DNA of 64,000 nucleotides from Mangrovimicrobium sp033283325 (GCA_033283325.1 JAWMQO010000001.1:434001-498000), one strand, 5' to 3'. Positions 34,521 through 44,312 are shown, numbered from the stretch's first letter. Made by a program: numbers and translations. Notes: generated from the sequence alone by a model not told the origin.

Positions 34521-37466
34521 ATGTCGAAATCCACTACAGGCGCATTTTTTCAAGCGCTGGCACCTGCATTTTTCTGCCTGAATTTCCTCTTCTTTTCACC
34601 CCTGTCTCACGCCTTCCTCGACCAGGACGACGATGGCATTGCAGACGCGATTGACAATTGCACGTTGTACCCAAATCCCCTGCAGACAGACATAAATGGT
34701 GACGGAATCGGCAATCTGTGCGACGCCGACCTGAATAACGACGACATTGTAGACCAGCAGGACATCGATTACTTCAAGGTCCTTCAGCGTGACAAGGACC
34801 ACTCCGCGGACCTCAATCTCGATGGACGGATTAATACCTGGGACCAGCGCATAGTCGAGGAGGCAGTAGGGAGCGCCCCGGGGCCCTATGCATCAACCAC
34901 CGGGCCCACGGCCACAGTGTTCGCCCGCCCGAGACTTTTCGCGGACGACGCCAGGCTCGCGGAAGTAAATTCGCGACTTGGCGACGAGCCCTACACTACG
35001 TGGTTCGACAACGTGATCAGCAAGGCGGACCAATACGCCGGTGAGGATCCACCCTGTAATGACGATCCGCCTACCTGTGGAGCGAGTGATAGCATCTACG
35101 ATTATACCGAGTCGAAAGTTCGTTCTCTGGGAAGGAAGCTACCCTGGATGGCGATGGCCTGGCGATTGACCGGAAACATCGAATACGTCGATGGCATGCG
35201 CAAATGGATGAACGCGCTCGTCGACTACCCTGTCTGGGGTTGGGATCCCCTCAAGGAGGTGCCGGATCAGCTCGATCTCGGCGATGCGCAGATCCTCTCA
35301 GGCATGAGCGTGGCCTATGACTGGGCTTATGACGAATTCACCCCGACCGAACGCCAACTCTGGCGCTCGAAAATGGCCACTGTCGCGCAGGAAATTGACG
35401 ACGAATATGCTGCAGAAGATGGGATCTGGTGGGCGGATAGCTGGCTGCAAAACCATAATTACACGCTGGCGATGGCGCTCACGCATACCGCGATTGCCCT
35501 TTATGGCGAGGAGCCCGCGGCGGATACCTGGCTAATGCGATCCGATGCGAACATGCAAACCGTTCTCGGGCACCTCTCTCCCGACGGGGCCTCGCATGAA
35601 GGTGTCGGCTACTGGAGTACCGGGCTTATTTCGCTGCTTAAACATTACAAGGCGCTGGAGCGCTTCAAGCCCTCGGTAATGGGGCAGGTAACCAGTAACG
35701 GTTTCCTGCAGAATACGGCGTCCTATCGACTGTACGCCTCACTGCCAGATTATATTGAACACGTGGATTACGCCGACGGCCCGCGCACGGATTACCACGG
35801 CCCGGGCGTACTCTTGCGCGCATTGGCAGGTATTTTTGCGGATGAGCGGGCAAACTGGCTTGCGGAGAAGATAGAACAGGCGCGTGGAACATCGGCGAGT
35901 TACGACTGGTTGGACTTGCTCTGGTACGACCCCGCGCTCGGCAAGACGCCGCCGAACGACCTGCCAACAGCAAAATATTTCGACAACTTCGGTATTCTAT
36001 TTGCTCGCTCCTCCTGGGAAGAGGATGCCTTCTGGAGCTTCTACAAATCCGGTCCTTCGCAGGGTTACCATGCCCAGGCGCGTGAATTATACGCTGGCTC
36101 GCATATCCACCCCGATGAAGGCTCTTTTCTGGCATGGTCACAGGGAAAGTGGCTGCTCATTGACGATGGCTATGTCACTCCCAAGCACACCGAGAACCAC
36201 AATGTGCTGGTTTTCAATAATGAAGGACAGGTGGGAGGCGATGACGAGTGGTTTCGCGCCAAAGAGGTGGAGCAGACTGGGGCAAGCGTGAGTCTCGTTC
36301 ATGCATCCATTGCCCCGGATACGCAATACGTCATTACCGAAAACGCGGATATGTACCGGGACGCGGCTGATGTTGTTTCCTGGCAAAGGTCGTTTGTCTC
36401 GATAGAGGAGGGTTACCAGGTCATTTTTGACGAGGTAGTCATGAATAACCCTGGGCAGGTTGATGCGCTCCTGCATGCGCCGTCCGTGGCCAGGTCAATC
36501 GATACATACTCCGCGGTGCTCAACCCGGCTGACACCATTCTTGAAGCCTACGACCGCAGTGGCAATGGTTACGACGGTACCGTCTATGGAGGGGTAATCA
36601 CTACAGGCAAGGACGGCAACGGCCTGGCACTGGTTTCCACGGGCGACAAAGTTAGCGTACAGGAGCTGGATGGAGTGGCCTTTCCGGCGACTGGAACCCT
36701 CTCCCTGTGGATAAAGGGCGAAGGCTATGCGGCGCAGGCAAACAAACGAATTTTCGATGGCTATGACGCGCAGAGGGATCACCTTTTCATCCGCGCCTAT
36801 GCCGGGAGCACCAGCAATCCGGTATCTGGTATACAGGTAGCATTTCAGCCGCCGGACGCAGCCTACGTATTCGCCGGTACCTATGATCTCAGCGAGTCCC
36901 AGTGGCATCACGTAGTGGTGACCTGGGATACACAGAACGACCGGGGACAAATCTACATCGACGGGGGAGCGCCGGTAAAAGACGCCGCCATAAGCGATAC
37001 CAACTGGACGCCGTCCGGCCAGTTGATGCAATTGGGCAATGGCTTCATCGGCGAGATCGATGAAGTCAGTCTGTATTCGAGGGTGCTGGATGAAGCGGAA
37101 GTTGCTTCCCTGTATGCACTGGTGGATGTATCCGTAGGTCAGGTGGGTTACTGGTCCTTCAACGGTATCGACTCGAGCGTGAACCCGGACTTTCGTGAGT
37201 ACGCCTACCGCTTGCTGAGTCCCAGCCAGGCGGTCACTGTGCAGGAGTACGCGATCCCGGAAGAGGAGCACCACAGCGTCGGTAATTACGAGGGCAAGTT
37301 GATCTCCAGTGGCGCGCAGTCAGTGAGCACGCTGGAAATGGTCCATTTCATTGGGGACCGTGACACGCCAGTCAGTTACGACGAACTGAACAAGATAGTG
37401 TCGATTCAGTTGGCGGGCTACGAGGTCCGTATCGATCTTGTTTCAAGGCAGGTTACGCGCCAGTAG
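34521..37466 (+). CDS. Secreted heparinase II/III-like lyase with TSP3, dockerin-like and LamG parts
   Basis: Exported protein of 981 residues. A signal peptide (to about 31) is followed by a thrombospondin type-3 calcium repeat (DQDDDGIADAIDNC, 34-47) and a dockerin-like pair of calcium loops (DLNNDDIVDQQD and DLNLDGRINTWD, 70-109). The alpha/alpha-toroid and beta-sandwich of the heparinase II/III-like lyases follow (SWLQNHNYTLAMAL; DEGSFLAWSQGKWLLIDDGY; HNVLVFNNEG), implying beta-elimination of a uronic-acid polysaccharide. A LamG/concanavalin-like module (about 655-870, SQWHHVVVTWDT, GFIGEIDEVSLYSR) interrupts the C-terminal beta part, which resumes with EYAYRLLSPSQAV. The substrate is not determined. 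Confidence 0.83.
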   Translation: MSKSTTGAFFQALAPAFFCLNFLFFSPLSHAFLDQDDDGIADAIDNCTLYPNPLQTDINGDGIGNLCDADLNNDDIVDQQDIDYFKVLQRDKDHSADLNLDGRINTWDQRIVEEAVGSAPGPYASTTGPTATVFARPRLFADDARLAEVNSRLGDEPYTTWFDNVISKADQYAGEDPPCNDDPPTCGASDSIYDYTESKVRSLGRKLPWMAMAWRLTGNIEYVDGMRKWMNALVDYPVWGWDPLKEVPDQLDLGDAQILSGMSVAYDWAYDEFTPTERQLWRSKMATVAQEIDDEYAAEDGIWWADSWLQNHNYTLAMALTHTAIALYGEEPAADTWLMRSDANMQTVLGHLSPDGASHEGVGYWSTGLISLLKHYKALERFKPSVMGQVTSNGFLQNTASYRLYASLPDYIEHVDYADGPRTDYHGPGVLLRALAGIFADERANWLAEKIEQARGTSASYDWLDLLWYDPALGKTPPNDLPTAKYFDNFGILFARSSWEEDAFWSFYKSGPSQGYHAQARELYAGSHIHPDEGSFLAWSQGKWLLIDDGYVTPKHTENHNVLVFNNEGQVGGDDEWFRAKEVEQTGASVSLVHASIAPDTQYVITENADMYRDAADVVSWQRSFVSIEEGYQVIFDEVVMNNPGQVDALLHAPSVARSIDTYSAVLNPADTILEAYDRSGNGYDGTVYGGVITTGKDGNGLALVSTGDKVSVQELDGVAFPATGTLSLWIKGEGYAAQANKRIFDGYDAQRDHLFIRAYAGSTSNPVSGIQVAFQPPDAAYVFAGTYDLSESQWHHVVVTWDTQNDRGQIYIDGGAPVKDAAISDTNWTPSGQLMQLGNGFIGEIDEVSLYSRVLDEAEVASLYALVDVSVGQVGYWSFNGIDSSVNPDFREYAYRLLSPSQAVTVQEYAIPEEEHHSVGNYEGKLISSGAQSVSTLEMVHFIGDRDTPVSYDELNKIVSIQLAGYEVRIDLVSRQVTRQ

Positions 37467-37589
37467 TCCCGCGGATCAAGCGGGTGAGCTTCGCGGCGGA
37501 GCGCCGTTCTTCTCCAAGGCCACTCGCATCGCGCCATCGCTGTGGGGCGTCTGCGCCGGGAGAGGATTCGGTGATGTGCCGTAAATAGC

Positions 37590-37616
37590 AAAAAGGCCGC
37601 CCAAGCGGGCGGCCTT
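37590..37616 (-). terminator. Rho-independent terminator of amidohydrolase gene
   Basis: Perfect ten-base arms AAGGCCGCCC (37593-37602) and GGGCGGCCTT (37607-37616) around AAGC, followed on the minus strand by a T-run (37590-37594). It begins 18 bases after the stop. Confidence 0.85.
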
Positions 37617-37634
37617 GCCATATGGTCCCGGAGC

Positions 37635-38717
37635 TTACTCCACGCCGTACATGCGGGCGCCGTTGCTCCAGGTGATCTTGTCGACATCTTCCTTGGAGAA
37701 GCCCAGTGCGCCGAACTGCTCGGTGCATTTGCTGGCGGTGTCGGGCCAGTTGCAGCAGGGGTGGGGGAAGTCCGTTGACCACATGACGTTGTCTGTGCCG
37801 AAGGTTTCCACGTACTCGCGCACCGCGGGTTCGTTGACGTAGGTGCAGGCCATCTGGCGCTTGAAGTATGTGGATGGCAGTTCCTTCACGCCCGGGAACT
37901 CGTAGTGGTGCTCCATGCGTTCGTCCAGGAACTTGATGTAGCCGGGCACCCAGAACAGGCCGGGTTCGACGAATACGATCTTCAGCTGCGGGAAGCGCTC
38001 GCAGACACCGGTGAGAATGTACCAGGACATGGTCTCGGCCAGTGCGAAGCCCGGCAGGGAGGTGAAGATGCCGGTCTGCGGGGTGGGGTCGCGGCGGAAC
38101 ACGTCCCACAGGCCCTTTTTCAGCGTCAGGTGGTTGGCGACCACGATGCCGGTGTCACAGAAAGCCTCCCAGATGGGATTGTAGATCGGGTCGTGGTAGT
38201 CAGGCATGCCCAACTCCGAGGGGAAGTTCGGAATCTGGATCGAACGGGCGCCCATTTTTGCTACACGGTGGATTTCCTGCACGGCGAAGTTGATATCGAT
38301 CAGCGGCAGCTGGTAGGTGATCAGAATGCGCTTGGGGTCCACCGAGGCGAACTCGAACAGGCTGTCGTTGAAGGCCGTTGCGCACTCCTTCCAGTTGTCA
38401 CCGATCGCGTAGACCTTGGAGGTGAAGTCGAATTCCGAGTACATCACCTCGCACTCGACGCCATCGGCGTCCATGGCTTTCAGGCGCTCCTTGGCATCGA
38501 AGTAGCCCGGGTGGCTGGCAGCCTCCAGGTCGACGAAGTCCTCCAGGCCGAGGATCTTGCCGCCCATGAGGTCTTCCGCCATGTGCTTGTCGTATTTCGC
38601 CAGACCCTGGTCCCACTCGTCGTGCAGTTTCGGGGACAGGTTCTTCTTCACCTGGTCGGACGTGATCACGCAGTGGGAATCCACGGAGAAAAACTTGCGA
38701 TCGGCTGCGGCTGTCAT
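37635..38717 (-). CDS. Amidohydrolase family protein (COG2159-like)
   Basis: TIM-barrel metal-dependent hydrolase or decarboxylase of 360 residues. Seen: N-terminal VDSHCVITSD in the metal-binding strand (only one His where many relatives have HxH), VVANHL, and the C-terminal STDFPHPC with the catalytic Asp. AGAGG precedes the ATG by 9 bases. Related proteins are frequent, often in several copies, in marine gammaproteobacteria and are mostly uncharacterised. It is transcribed alone and ends in a strong terminator. Confidence 0.88.
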   Translation of the reverse strand: MTAAADRKFFSVDSHCVITSDQVKKNLSPKLHDEWDQGLAKYDKHMAEDLMGGKILGLEDFVDLEAASHPGYFDAKERLKAMDADGVECEVMYSEFDFTSKVYAIGDNWKECATAFNDSLFEFASVDPKRILITYQLPLIDINFAVQEIHRVAKMGARSIQIPNFPSELGMPDYHDPIYNPIWEAFCDTGIVVANHLTLKKGLWDVFRRDPTPQTGIFTSLPGFALAETMSWYILTGVCERFPQLKIVFVEPGLFWVPGYIKFLDERMEHHYEFPGVKELPSTYFKRQMACTYVNEPAVREYVETFGTDNVMWSTDFPHPCCNWPDTASKCTEQFGALGFSKEDVDKITWSNGARMYGVE

Positions 38718-38960
38718 GCTGGTATACCTCTTGTCATGGTTGTGCTTATTGAGGTGGTGAGATTAGGGCCTGCAGACAGCGCGTGACAGTGCGTAAACTT
38801 ACAATATTCCTAGCAGGGACTACCAACGCAATCCGGTGTGAAAGGCCGCGGTCATGGTCGATAGGGGGGTTCGTGGCCTGTGGTGCTCAGTCGCAGAACT
38901 TGGGCGCCTGCAGATTGTAGAACTGCTGGGCGGGATCGATGGAAACTGGATTTTCACCCC

Positions 38961-39572
38961 TCATGAAGCGTACTCGAGCAGGGCGTCGCGCGCTTCGGTG
39001 ATCTGGACGAAGGTCTCCTTGTTTCCCCCCGCGTCGGGATGCGCCTTCTGGGCGAGGCGCCGGTAGGCCGTCTTTATTTGCGCGGACGCGAGTGATCCCT
39101 CGCTTGGCAAATTCAGCAGCGCCCGGTATTTTCGCTCGCTGTCTTGTCGGACCGGCGCCGGACCCTGCCAGTGGCTGCGGCGATTGCTGTAGCGCGCATT
39201 GAATTCAAACAGCCGCTCCTGCGCGGCGCGGCGGTTTTTGCGCGCCTCCAGGCGCAGTTCCACCTGGTCTTCCTGCCATTTCTGGCGGGACATGACGATG
39301 CAGGCGGCGAAGCTGATCACGCCCCTGGTTTCCAGTTCTTCCAGACTGAAGGGTCCCACCATGTCGTAGGGTTCTTCCAGCCAGGCGTTTCTACCAGACG
39401 CCCCGACCTCTACCTGGCCGATCTCCACCGTATCCAGAATGCCGTGGGTGCCGTTCCAGATGACCCAGAATTCTTCCTCTGCGGAACGCGGGATTTCGTG
39501 CATGTTCGGTCTCTTGTAGTAAACGCCACAGGTTTCCCTGCTTTGCGCATGAGACTGCAAGATGTGTTCCAT
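38961..39572 (-). CDS. J-domain protein
   Basis: Protein of 203 residues with a C-terminal J domain (about 148-203: YRALLNLP, IKTAYRRLAQKAHPDAGGNK, including the HPD motif that stimulates DnaK). The first 145 residues are not recognised; they hold an Arg/Glu-rich helix (EARKNRRAAQERLFEFNARY). No zinc finger or client-binding domain of true DnaJ, so it is a specialised co-chaperone. AGGA lies 7 bases before the ATG. Confidence 0.88.
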   Translation of the reverse strand: MEHILQSHAQSRETCGVYYKRPNMHEIPRSAEEEFWVIWNGTHGILDTVEIGQVEVGASGRNAWLEEPYDMVGPFSLEELETRGVISFAACIVMSRQKWQEDQVELRLEARKNRRAAQERLFEFNARYSNRRSHWQGPAPVRQDSERKYRALLNLPSEGSLASAQIKTAYRRLAQKAHPDAGGNKETFVQITEARDALLEYAS

Positions 39573-39864
39573 GGGCGATTCCTGGCTGCTTTAGACCTCG
39601 CTGATTGTGTTGACTGGATCAGTATCCGGTCGAGAGTCTTTCCCGCCTTATCGGGTGTGCATCAGTATCCTCGGCTGTATTGAAATCGAGCCAAGCGCTC
39701 GCGGCTCGGGCTCCACCGCCGTGCAGGGCATTGCCATCCGGTTCTATGCGCACCTCTGGTCAAAAAATCAAATCCTTTCCTGCGAAGGGAATTCGGCGCT
39801 GCGGTGTTCAAGTCATACAAAGCATCAGACACCCGTACCACGGACCGGAGACAGGGACCTTCAC

Positions 39865-41985
39865 ATGCGTACGCCTCCTGCATTTTTTCTCGTACTGCTG
39901 TTAGCCAGCGCAGGGCTCCATGCTTGCGGTGGCGGCGGCACCGGCAACACGGGTACGCCGGTTGCACCCGCTAATTCCGGCACCGCGGAAAACCCTGAAC
40001 CAGTTGATAGCCCCGCGCCGGACGTTTCCGGTGACGCACCGCCGCCGCTGGTACGCGCCGTGTTTCCCGAGGAAACCGGCCCGGGCATCGACCTGCGCAG
40101 TGGTACGCATCTCGTCGCCTTGCCGCAGCGCGCAAGCGACCGGAGAGGCCAGTTGCTACTGTTCTATCCCGGCACCGGGGCAGAGCCCGACTTCTACCGT
40201 TCGCTGATAGTGCGCGCCGCCGAATTGGGCTATCACGCGATCAGCCTCGATTACGAGAACACCCTGAGCGTGAACTACAACATCTGCCCCGGGCAGCCGC
40301 AGGAGTGCCGGGAACAGGTTCGCCTGGAAATCCTCACCGGCGAGGACAGCACCTACCTTCAACCCGACGTGGACGTCACCAACAGCGCGTTCAATCGACT
40401 GGCGTCGCTCCTGCGCCACCAGCGGGACAATCACCCCGGCGAGGGCTGGGAGCAATTTCTCGATGCAGCGGAGACACCCGACTGGCAACGCATCGCCGCT
40501 GGCGGGCACTCCCAGGGCGGCGGCCATGCGGCGATGACCGCTCGCCTGCATGAGCTGCCCCGCGTACTGCTGTTCGGCGCCACCGAGCCCGCCCCCTGGA
40601 CCCTCGACAGCTTCGCGACACCCGCGGACCGCTTCCACGCACTGGTACACGAACACGAACGGGCCCGGGACAGCATATTGGCCTCCTGGGAGAACATTGG
40701 CATTCCGGGTACACCGGAACGGGTCAACACCCTGCCGCCCCCGCTCGGCTCGCAACGGGTTATTACCGCGGCCGAGGGCTGCAGCGGCGACCCGGATTCC
40801 AACGGTTACTACCACAACTGCTATATCGTCGACGGCTGGATGCCACCAGCGGCAGACGACGGAACGCCCGCCTTCGCCGCCCTGTGGGATCGCATGCTGC
40901 TCGGTGAACGTCGGCCGCCGCAGGTTCCCCGCGGTGACATTGCCGAATTGACACCGGAGCGGCAGTCCTGGATCGACCCGGAGGTCGTGCGCTATGGCAA
41001 CGACATGCTCATGAGCTGGCAGGACTCGGCAGGCGGTATCTGGCTCGCCGCGCTCGACCTCGCCACAGGATTACCTGCCGTCGATCCCTCGCGCATTGCC
41101 GACAGCGCGGCGCCCCTGTCGCGCACCTACAACGGCCCCGAGTTCGGCATCGATGCCTTGGGCCTGCATGTCTACTACACCCGCCTCGTGGGGGGCACGC
41201 CTCAAGCAGCGCGCGCGAGCCGCAACGGGCAAGTCGAAACCATCACCAACGGCAGTGAACATTTCAGCCCGATGCCCACGCAAATGCCCGGACGCGATTC
41301 CACCCGCCTTTTGATGCTGCGACGACCGCCGGACTGGGGCACTCTGCTCTGGCTGGATACCAGTGAAGCCGGCGCTGAGCACGCGCTTGCCAGTCTTGAA
41401 CAGCGCACCGACGGCGATGCCCGCTGGGCGCCGGGTACCGCCACCTTTGCCACCAACGCCTACGGCGATGTGCGCGGCCAGTTGTTCCTGGTCGATACCG
41501 ATACTGGCAACGTCCAGCAGGTGACCGACGAACCAGGTGCCAGGACGACACCCTACGCCTGGCTGGCACCGGAGGCAGCGGCGGGCGACCTGCAGGTGCT
41601 GGCCATCGTCGATGACACTGAGTTGGTGGTCTGGCAAGCCGCCGGGGAGGGCGCCTGGCGTCGGGTATTTTCCTTCACCTCCCCCAGCCCCCAGCACCCC
41701 TACCTCGGCTCTCCGGAACCCTTTGTGGCCGGGGGCCGCTCTTTCGTCAGCCTCACGGCGCGCAGCACCCTGGACCAGGTCCCCGGTGTTACTGACGCCC
41801 AGGCCTGGGTGATCGGCATCGACCCGGTAGAAAACTTCACCATGCGCTGTGACAGCGGCGATTCGCTGGCAACCCGAGTCGACCCGGAGACGCTCGCAGG
41901 GGCAGAGCAGGTGTTCCTCTACTACTACAGCATCGACCAGAATGGCGCGCGGGTCGCACGCTGTGCCACCGGCATCCTGCCGTAA
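39865..41985 (+). CDS. Alpha/beta-hydrolase lipoprotein (BPSS1187-like) with C-terminal propeller-like part
   Basis: Lipoprotein of 706 residues from ATG 39865 (signal TPPAFFLVLLLASAGLHA, lipobox Cys21). The N-terminal half is an alpha/beta hydrolase with FYPGTGAEPDFYRSL, a nucleophile elbow GHSQGG (Ser216) and an oxyanion/lid region as in BPSS1187-family proteins. The C-terminal half (about 350-700) has repeated beta strands of propeller type (LMSWQDSAGGIWLAALDLAT, GQLFLVDTDTGNVQQVTD). The frame is open to 39607, but that part has no signal features. Substrate unknown. Confidence 0.83.
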   Translation: MRTPPAFFLVLLLASAGLHACGGGGTGNTGTPVAPANSGTAENPEPVDSPAPDVSGDAPPPLVRAVFPEETGPGIDLRSGTHLVALPQRASDRRGQLLLFYPGTGAEPDFYRSLIVRAAELGYHAISLDYENTLSVNYNICPGQPQECREQVRLEILTGEDSTYLQPDVDVTNSAFNRLASLLRHQRDNHPGEGWEQFLDAAETPDWQRIAAGGHSQGGGHAAMTARLHELPRVLLFGATEPAPWTLDSFATPADRFHALVHEHERARDSILASWENIGIPGTPERVNTLPPPLGSQRVITAAEGCSGDPDSNGYYHNCYIVDGWMPPAADDGTPAFAALWDRMLLGERRPPQVPRGDIAELTPERQSWIDPEVVRYGNDMLMSWQDSAGGIWLAALDLATGLPAVDPSRIADSAAPLSRTYNGPEFGIDALGLHVYYTRLVGGTPQAARASRNGQVETITNGSEHFSPMPTQMPGRDSTRLLMLRRPPDWGTLLWLDTSEAGAEHALASLEQRTDGDARWAPGTATFATNAYGDVRGQLFLVDTDTGNVQQVTDEPGARTTPYAWLAPEAAAGDLQVLAIVDDTELVVWQAAGEGAWRRVFSFTSPSPQHPYLGSPEPFVAGGRSFVSLTARSTLDQVPGVTDAQAWVIGIDPVENFTMRCDSGDSLATRVDPETLAGAEQVFLYYYSIDQNGARVARCATGILP

Positions 41986-42082
41986 AAAAAAACGCAGGGT
42001 TTGCCTCCCTGCCGTGTTCAAGGGATACAGTGCTCGCCAATCGGCGAAGTGGATTACAATCGGGAAAGAAAGAAGCTTCACC

Positions 42083-42574
42083 ATGTGCAGCATAAAGAAA
42101 GGATTCCTCGCGATGGCCCCCGCAGTAGCACTGCTGGCAATGCTTGAGAGCCCCCTGGCGCTGGCCGGAACGCGCAGTGTCGAGCACAGCGGGCCACAGG
42201 GCGGCACTCACAGCGCCACCCGCACACGCACCCTGGATCGCCAGCAGGGGCTATACAACAGCACACGCACCCGCGGTTTCAGCAACGCCGATGGCAAATC
42301 CGTCAGTGGCAGCCGCGCGGTGGAGCGCTCATCCAACGGAGTGCTGGTGAATCGGGAAGTGAGTGCCGCGGACGGCCGCAACTGGCAATACCAGCGCTCC
42401 CGCGGTGACGGACACAAGGAGGTGACGCGCACCGGCCCGGAGGGCGCCAACGTGAACTACACCCGGGATATTCGCGCCGAGGAAGACGCGCTGATCGTCG
42501 AGCGACATCTTACCGGTCCCGAGGGCCATACACGCAGCAACACCCGCAGCCATGTGCGACCGGACACCCCCTGA
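42083..42574 (+). CDS. Secreted hydrophilic protein of unknown function
   Basis: Protein of 163 residues: signal peptide (MAPAVALLAMLESPLALA) then a Thr/Arg/Ser/Gly-rich, low-complexity mature part with repeated TRTRT/RTRGF-type segments and GPQGG / GPEG turns. No known domain recognised. Nine bases separate its stop from the sigma factor start, so it heads a four-gene operon with an ECF sigma factor and is likely part of the same regulatory unit. Confidence 0.72.
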   Translation: MCSIKKGFLAMAPAVALLAMLESPLALAGTRSVEHSGPQGGTHSATRTRTLDRQQGLYNSTRTRGFSNADGKSVSGSRAVERSSNGVLVNREVSAADGRNWQYQRSRGDGHKEVTRTGPEGANVNYTRDIRAEEDALIVERHLTGPEGHTRSNTRSHVRPDTP

Positions 42575-42583
42575 GGCCGCCGC

Positions 42584-43162
42584 GTGGATGCAGCACGGAC
42601 GCATGATTCCCCGAGCGATGAAGCACTGCTGGCCAGAGTTTCCGGCGGCGACAGGGAGGCCTTCTCCACCCTCGCCGAACGCCACGGCCCGAAGGTGCTG
42701 GCACTGGCCCGGCGCATGCTGCGCAACGAGGCAGACGCCCAGGACATCGTCCAGGACGTGTTTATCCGCCTCTGGCAGCAGGCTGGGAACTGGGAAGCCC
42801 GCGGCGCCCGCCTGTCGACCTGGCTGCACCGCGTGACTAGCAACCTCTGCCTGAATCACATCGAACGAGTACAGAAGCGTACCGTGCCCATGGACGAAAC
42901 GACGATCCAGATCACTGACCCGGCGCCCGCTATAGACGAAAGTCTCGGCGCGGCCCAGCGCGAGCTGGCCCTGAATGCCGCCATCGATGCACTGCCGACG
43001 CGGCAACGCGCGGCCATGGCACTGTTCTATTCCGTCGGCGCCTCAACCGCCGAAACCGCGCAGGCGCTCGGTTTGTCGATCAAGGCCACCGAGTCCCTGC
43101 TGGTCAGGGCGCGGCAGGCCCTGCGCCGCCAACTGGCCGCCCTGGAGGAGGTCTCCACATGA
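42584..43162 (+). CDS. ECF-type RNA polymerase sigma factor
   Basis: Extracytoplasmic-function sigma factor of 192 residues from GTG 42584. Region 2 (about 20-90, ALARRMLRNEADAQDIVQDV, FIRLWQQ) binds core enzyme and the -10 element; region 4 (about 128-180, LPTRQRAAMALFY, TAETAQALGLSIKATESLLV) reads -35. Its stop overlaps the anti-sigma start (ATGA at 43159). By family habit it probably activates its own operon. Confidence 0.92.
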   Translation: MDAARTHDSPSDEALLARVSGGDREAFSTLAERHGPKVLALARRMLRNEADAQDIVQDVFIRLWQQAGNWEARGARLSTWLHRVTSNLCLNHIERVQKRTVPMDETTIQITDPAPAIDESLGAAQRELALNAAIDALPTRQRAAMALFYSVGASTAETAQALGLSIKATESLLVRARQALRRQLAALEEVST

Positions 43163-43593
43163 AGCCTGAAGCCCTCGAACACCTGCTGCTGCGCTACGGC
43201 GAGGACCTCGACCACTGGCCCCTGTGGCAGCGGATCGGCGCTCGCCGCCTGCTCTCGCGCTCGCCGATCGCCCGTGAGTCGTTGGCCCGGGTAGCGCGCG
43301 AGAACCAGCTCCTGCGCCGCGCAATGGCGCCAACGCAAATGCCCGCCGAGCTGCTGCAAGGTCTCGAACGCATTCCCGAGCAGTTCCCGCAACACAGCGC
43401 GGCGCCCCAAACTCCACACGACGGCCGCCACCTGTTCCGCATTGGCGCCGCCTGGGCCTGCGCCTGTGGCTTGAGCGGATTGCTGATCGGCTCCACCGGC
43501 CTGCTCGGCAGCGCCGCCGACGATGAGGCTCTGGCCACTCTCGCCTTCGGCATACCGGGCGAGAGTGAAATACACCTGGAGAATACGCCATGA
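43159..43593 (+). CDS. Probable membrane anti-sigma factor
   Basis: Protein of 144 residues: a cytoplasmic helical N-terminal part (LLLRYGEDLDHWPLWQRIGA, with Trp and Arg-rich helices), one transmembrane segment (AWACACGLSGLLIGSTGLLG), and a short periplasmic tail. Overlaps by 4 bases at both ends with the sigma factor and the sensor gene. Position and topology are those of anti-sigma factors; no zinc motif is seen. Confidence 0.75.
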   Translation: MKPEALEHLLLRYGEDLDHWPLWQRIGARRLLSRSPIARESLARVARENQLLRRAMAPTQMPAELLQGLERIPEQFPQHSAAPQTPHDGRHLFRIGAAWACACGLSGLLIGSTGLLGSAADDEALATLAFGIPGESEIHLENTP

Positions 43594-43967
43594 AACAGCA
43601 CCGCCTTATGATTGCCCTGCTGGTATCAGTGGCCCTGAACTTTGGCCTCGCCGGCATTTTGGTCGGCGATCATTTTTTTGGTCGGGCCAACGCACTGGCA
43701 GGCGCGCCGCTGAAGCGCGTGGTCGAGACACTGCCGGCAGATAGCCGCCCGGCGGTGCGGGAAGCGCTGCGTGAGCATCGTTTTGAACTGGCGCGGGCAT
43801 TGCGCGAATTAAAAAAAAACCGGCGCCGGGTCCAGGACCTGGTGCAGCGGGAGCAAGCTTCGAGCAAAGACCTGGAACGCGCGTTTGCGGACGTGCGCGG
43901 AGCTACCGAAGAACTACAGCGTATTCTGCATGGGGCGATGGTGGAAGGTTTGAGTGGGGGATCTTAA
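43590..43967 (+). CDS. Periplasmic metal-sensor-like protein (Metal_resist type)
   Basis: Protein of 125 residues with an N-terminal membrane anchor (LMIALLVSVALNFGLAGILV) and a long helical periplasmic part (PADSRPAVREALREHRFELA, EASSKD-type helix), as in the CnrX/ZraP-like heavy-metal sensors. Together with the sigma and anti-sigma genes it matches a CnrY-CnrX-CnrH-type regulatory trio. Its stop codon TAA (43965-43967) lies across the junction with the adjacent repeat element, so the native C-terminus may have been changed. Confidence 0.78.
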   Translation: MKQHRLMIALLVSVALNFGLAGILVGDHFFGRANALAGAPLKRVVETLPADSRPAVREALREHRFELARALRELKKNRRRVQDLVQREQASSKDLERAFADVRGATEELQRILHGAMVEGLSGGS

Positions 43968-44312
43968 AACCGGGGACAGAAAACCGGGGACAGACCACGG
44001 TTTTCCAGGCTGAAACGACCCTCCCACAAGGTTCCGCTTCGTCGATAAGTACGGTTGATGTACTGCACATAACGCTGGCCCAGATTCTTCATCATGAGTG
44101 CGGCGCTATCACGTCTCTCGGGCGTAACCAGAAGATGCACATGGTTGGTCATCAGCACGTATGCGTACCGCACATCCGTATCCCTGCCTGCTCCTCCAGC
44201 GTCGACAGATAACACTCATAGTCGGAATCCGAGAAGAAGCAGGCACTGCGATTGTTGCCTCTCTGGATGATGTGCCAGGGGATTCCTGGCACGGCGATGC
44301 GCGCCCGCCTTG
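43964..44312 (-). pseudogene. Truncated transposase (RAYT) remnant
   Basis: The 3' half of the HUH transposase gene is lost by internal deletion. The HUH motif (NHVHLL) remains; the catalytic Tyr region YIELNPVRA is lost. A residual 83-codon frame runs from 44215 into the left end of the element, and reading from the original start the frame is broken upstream. Confidence 0.75.

Noticed and set aside
34182..34553. Minus-strand frame with a signal-peptide-like start
   Set aside because: It starts inside the lyase gene and its hydrophobic stretch is the reverse complement of the lyase ribosome-binding region; the rest resembles nothing known.
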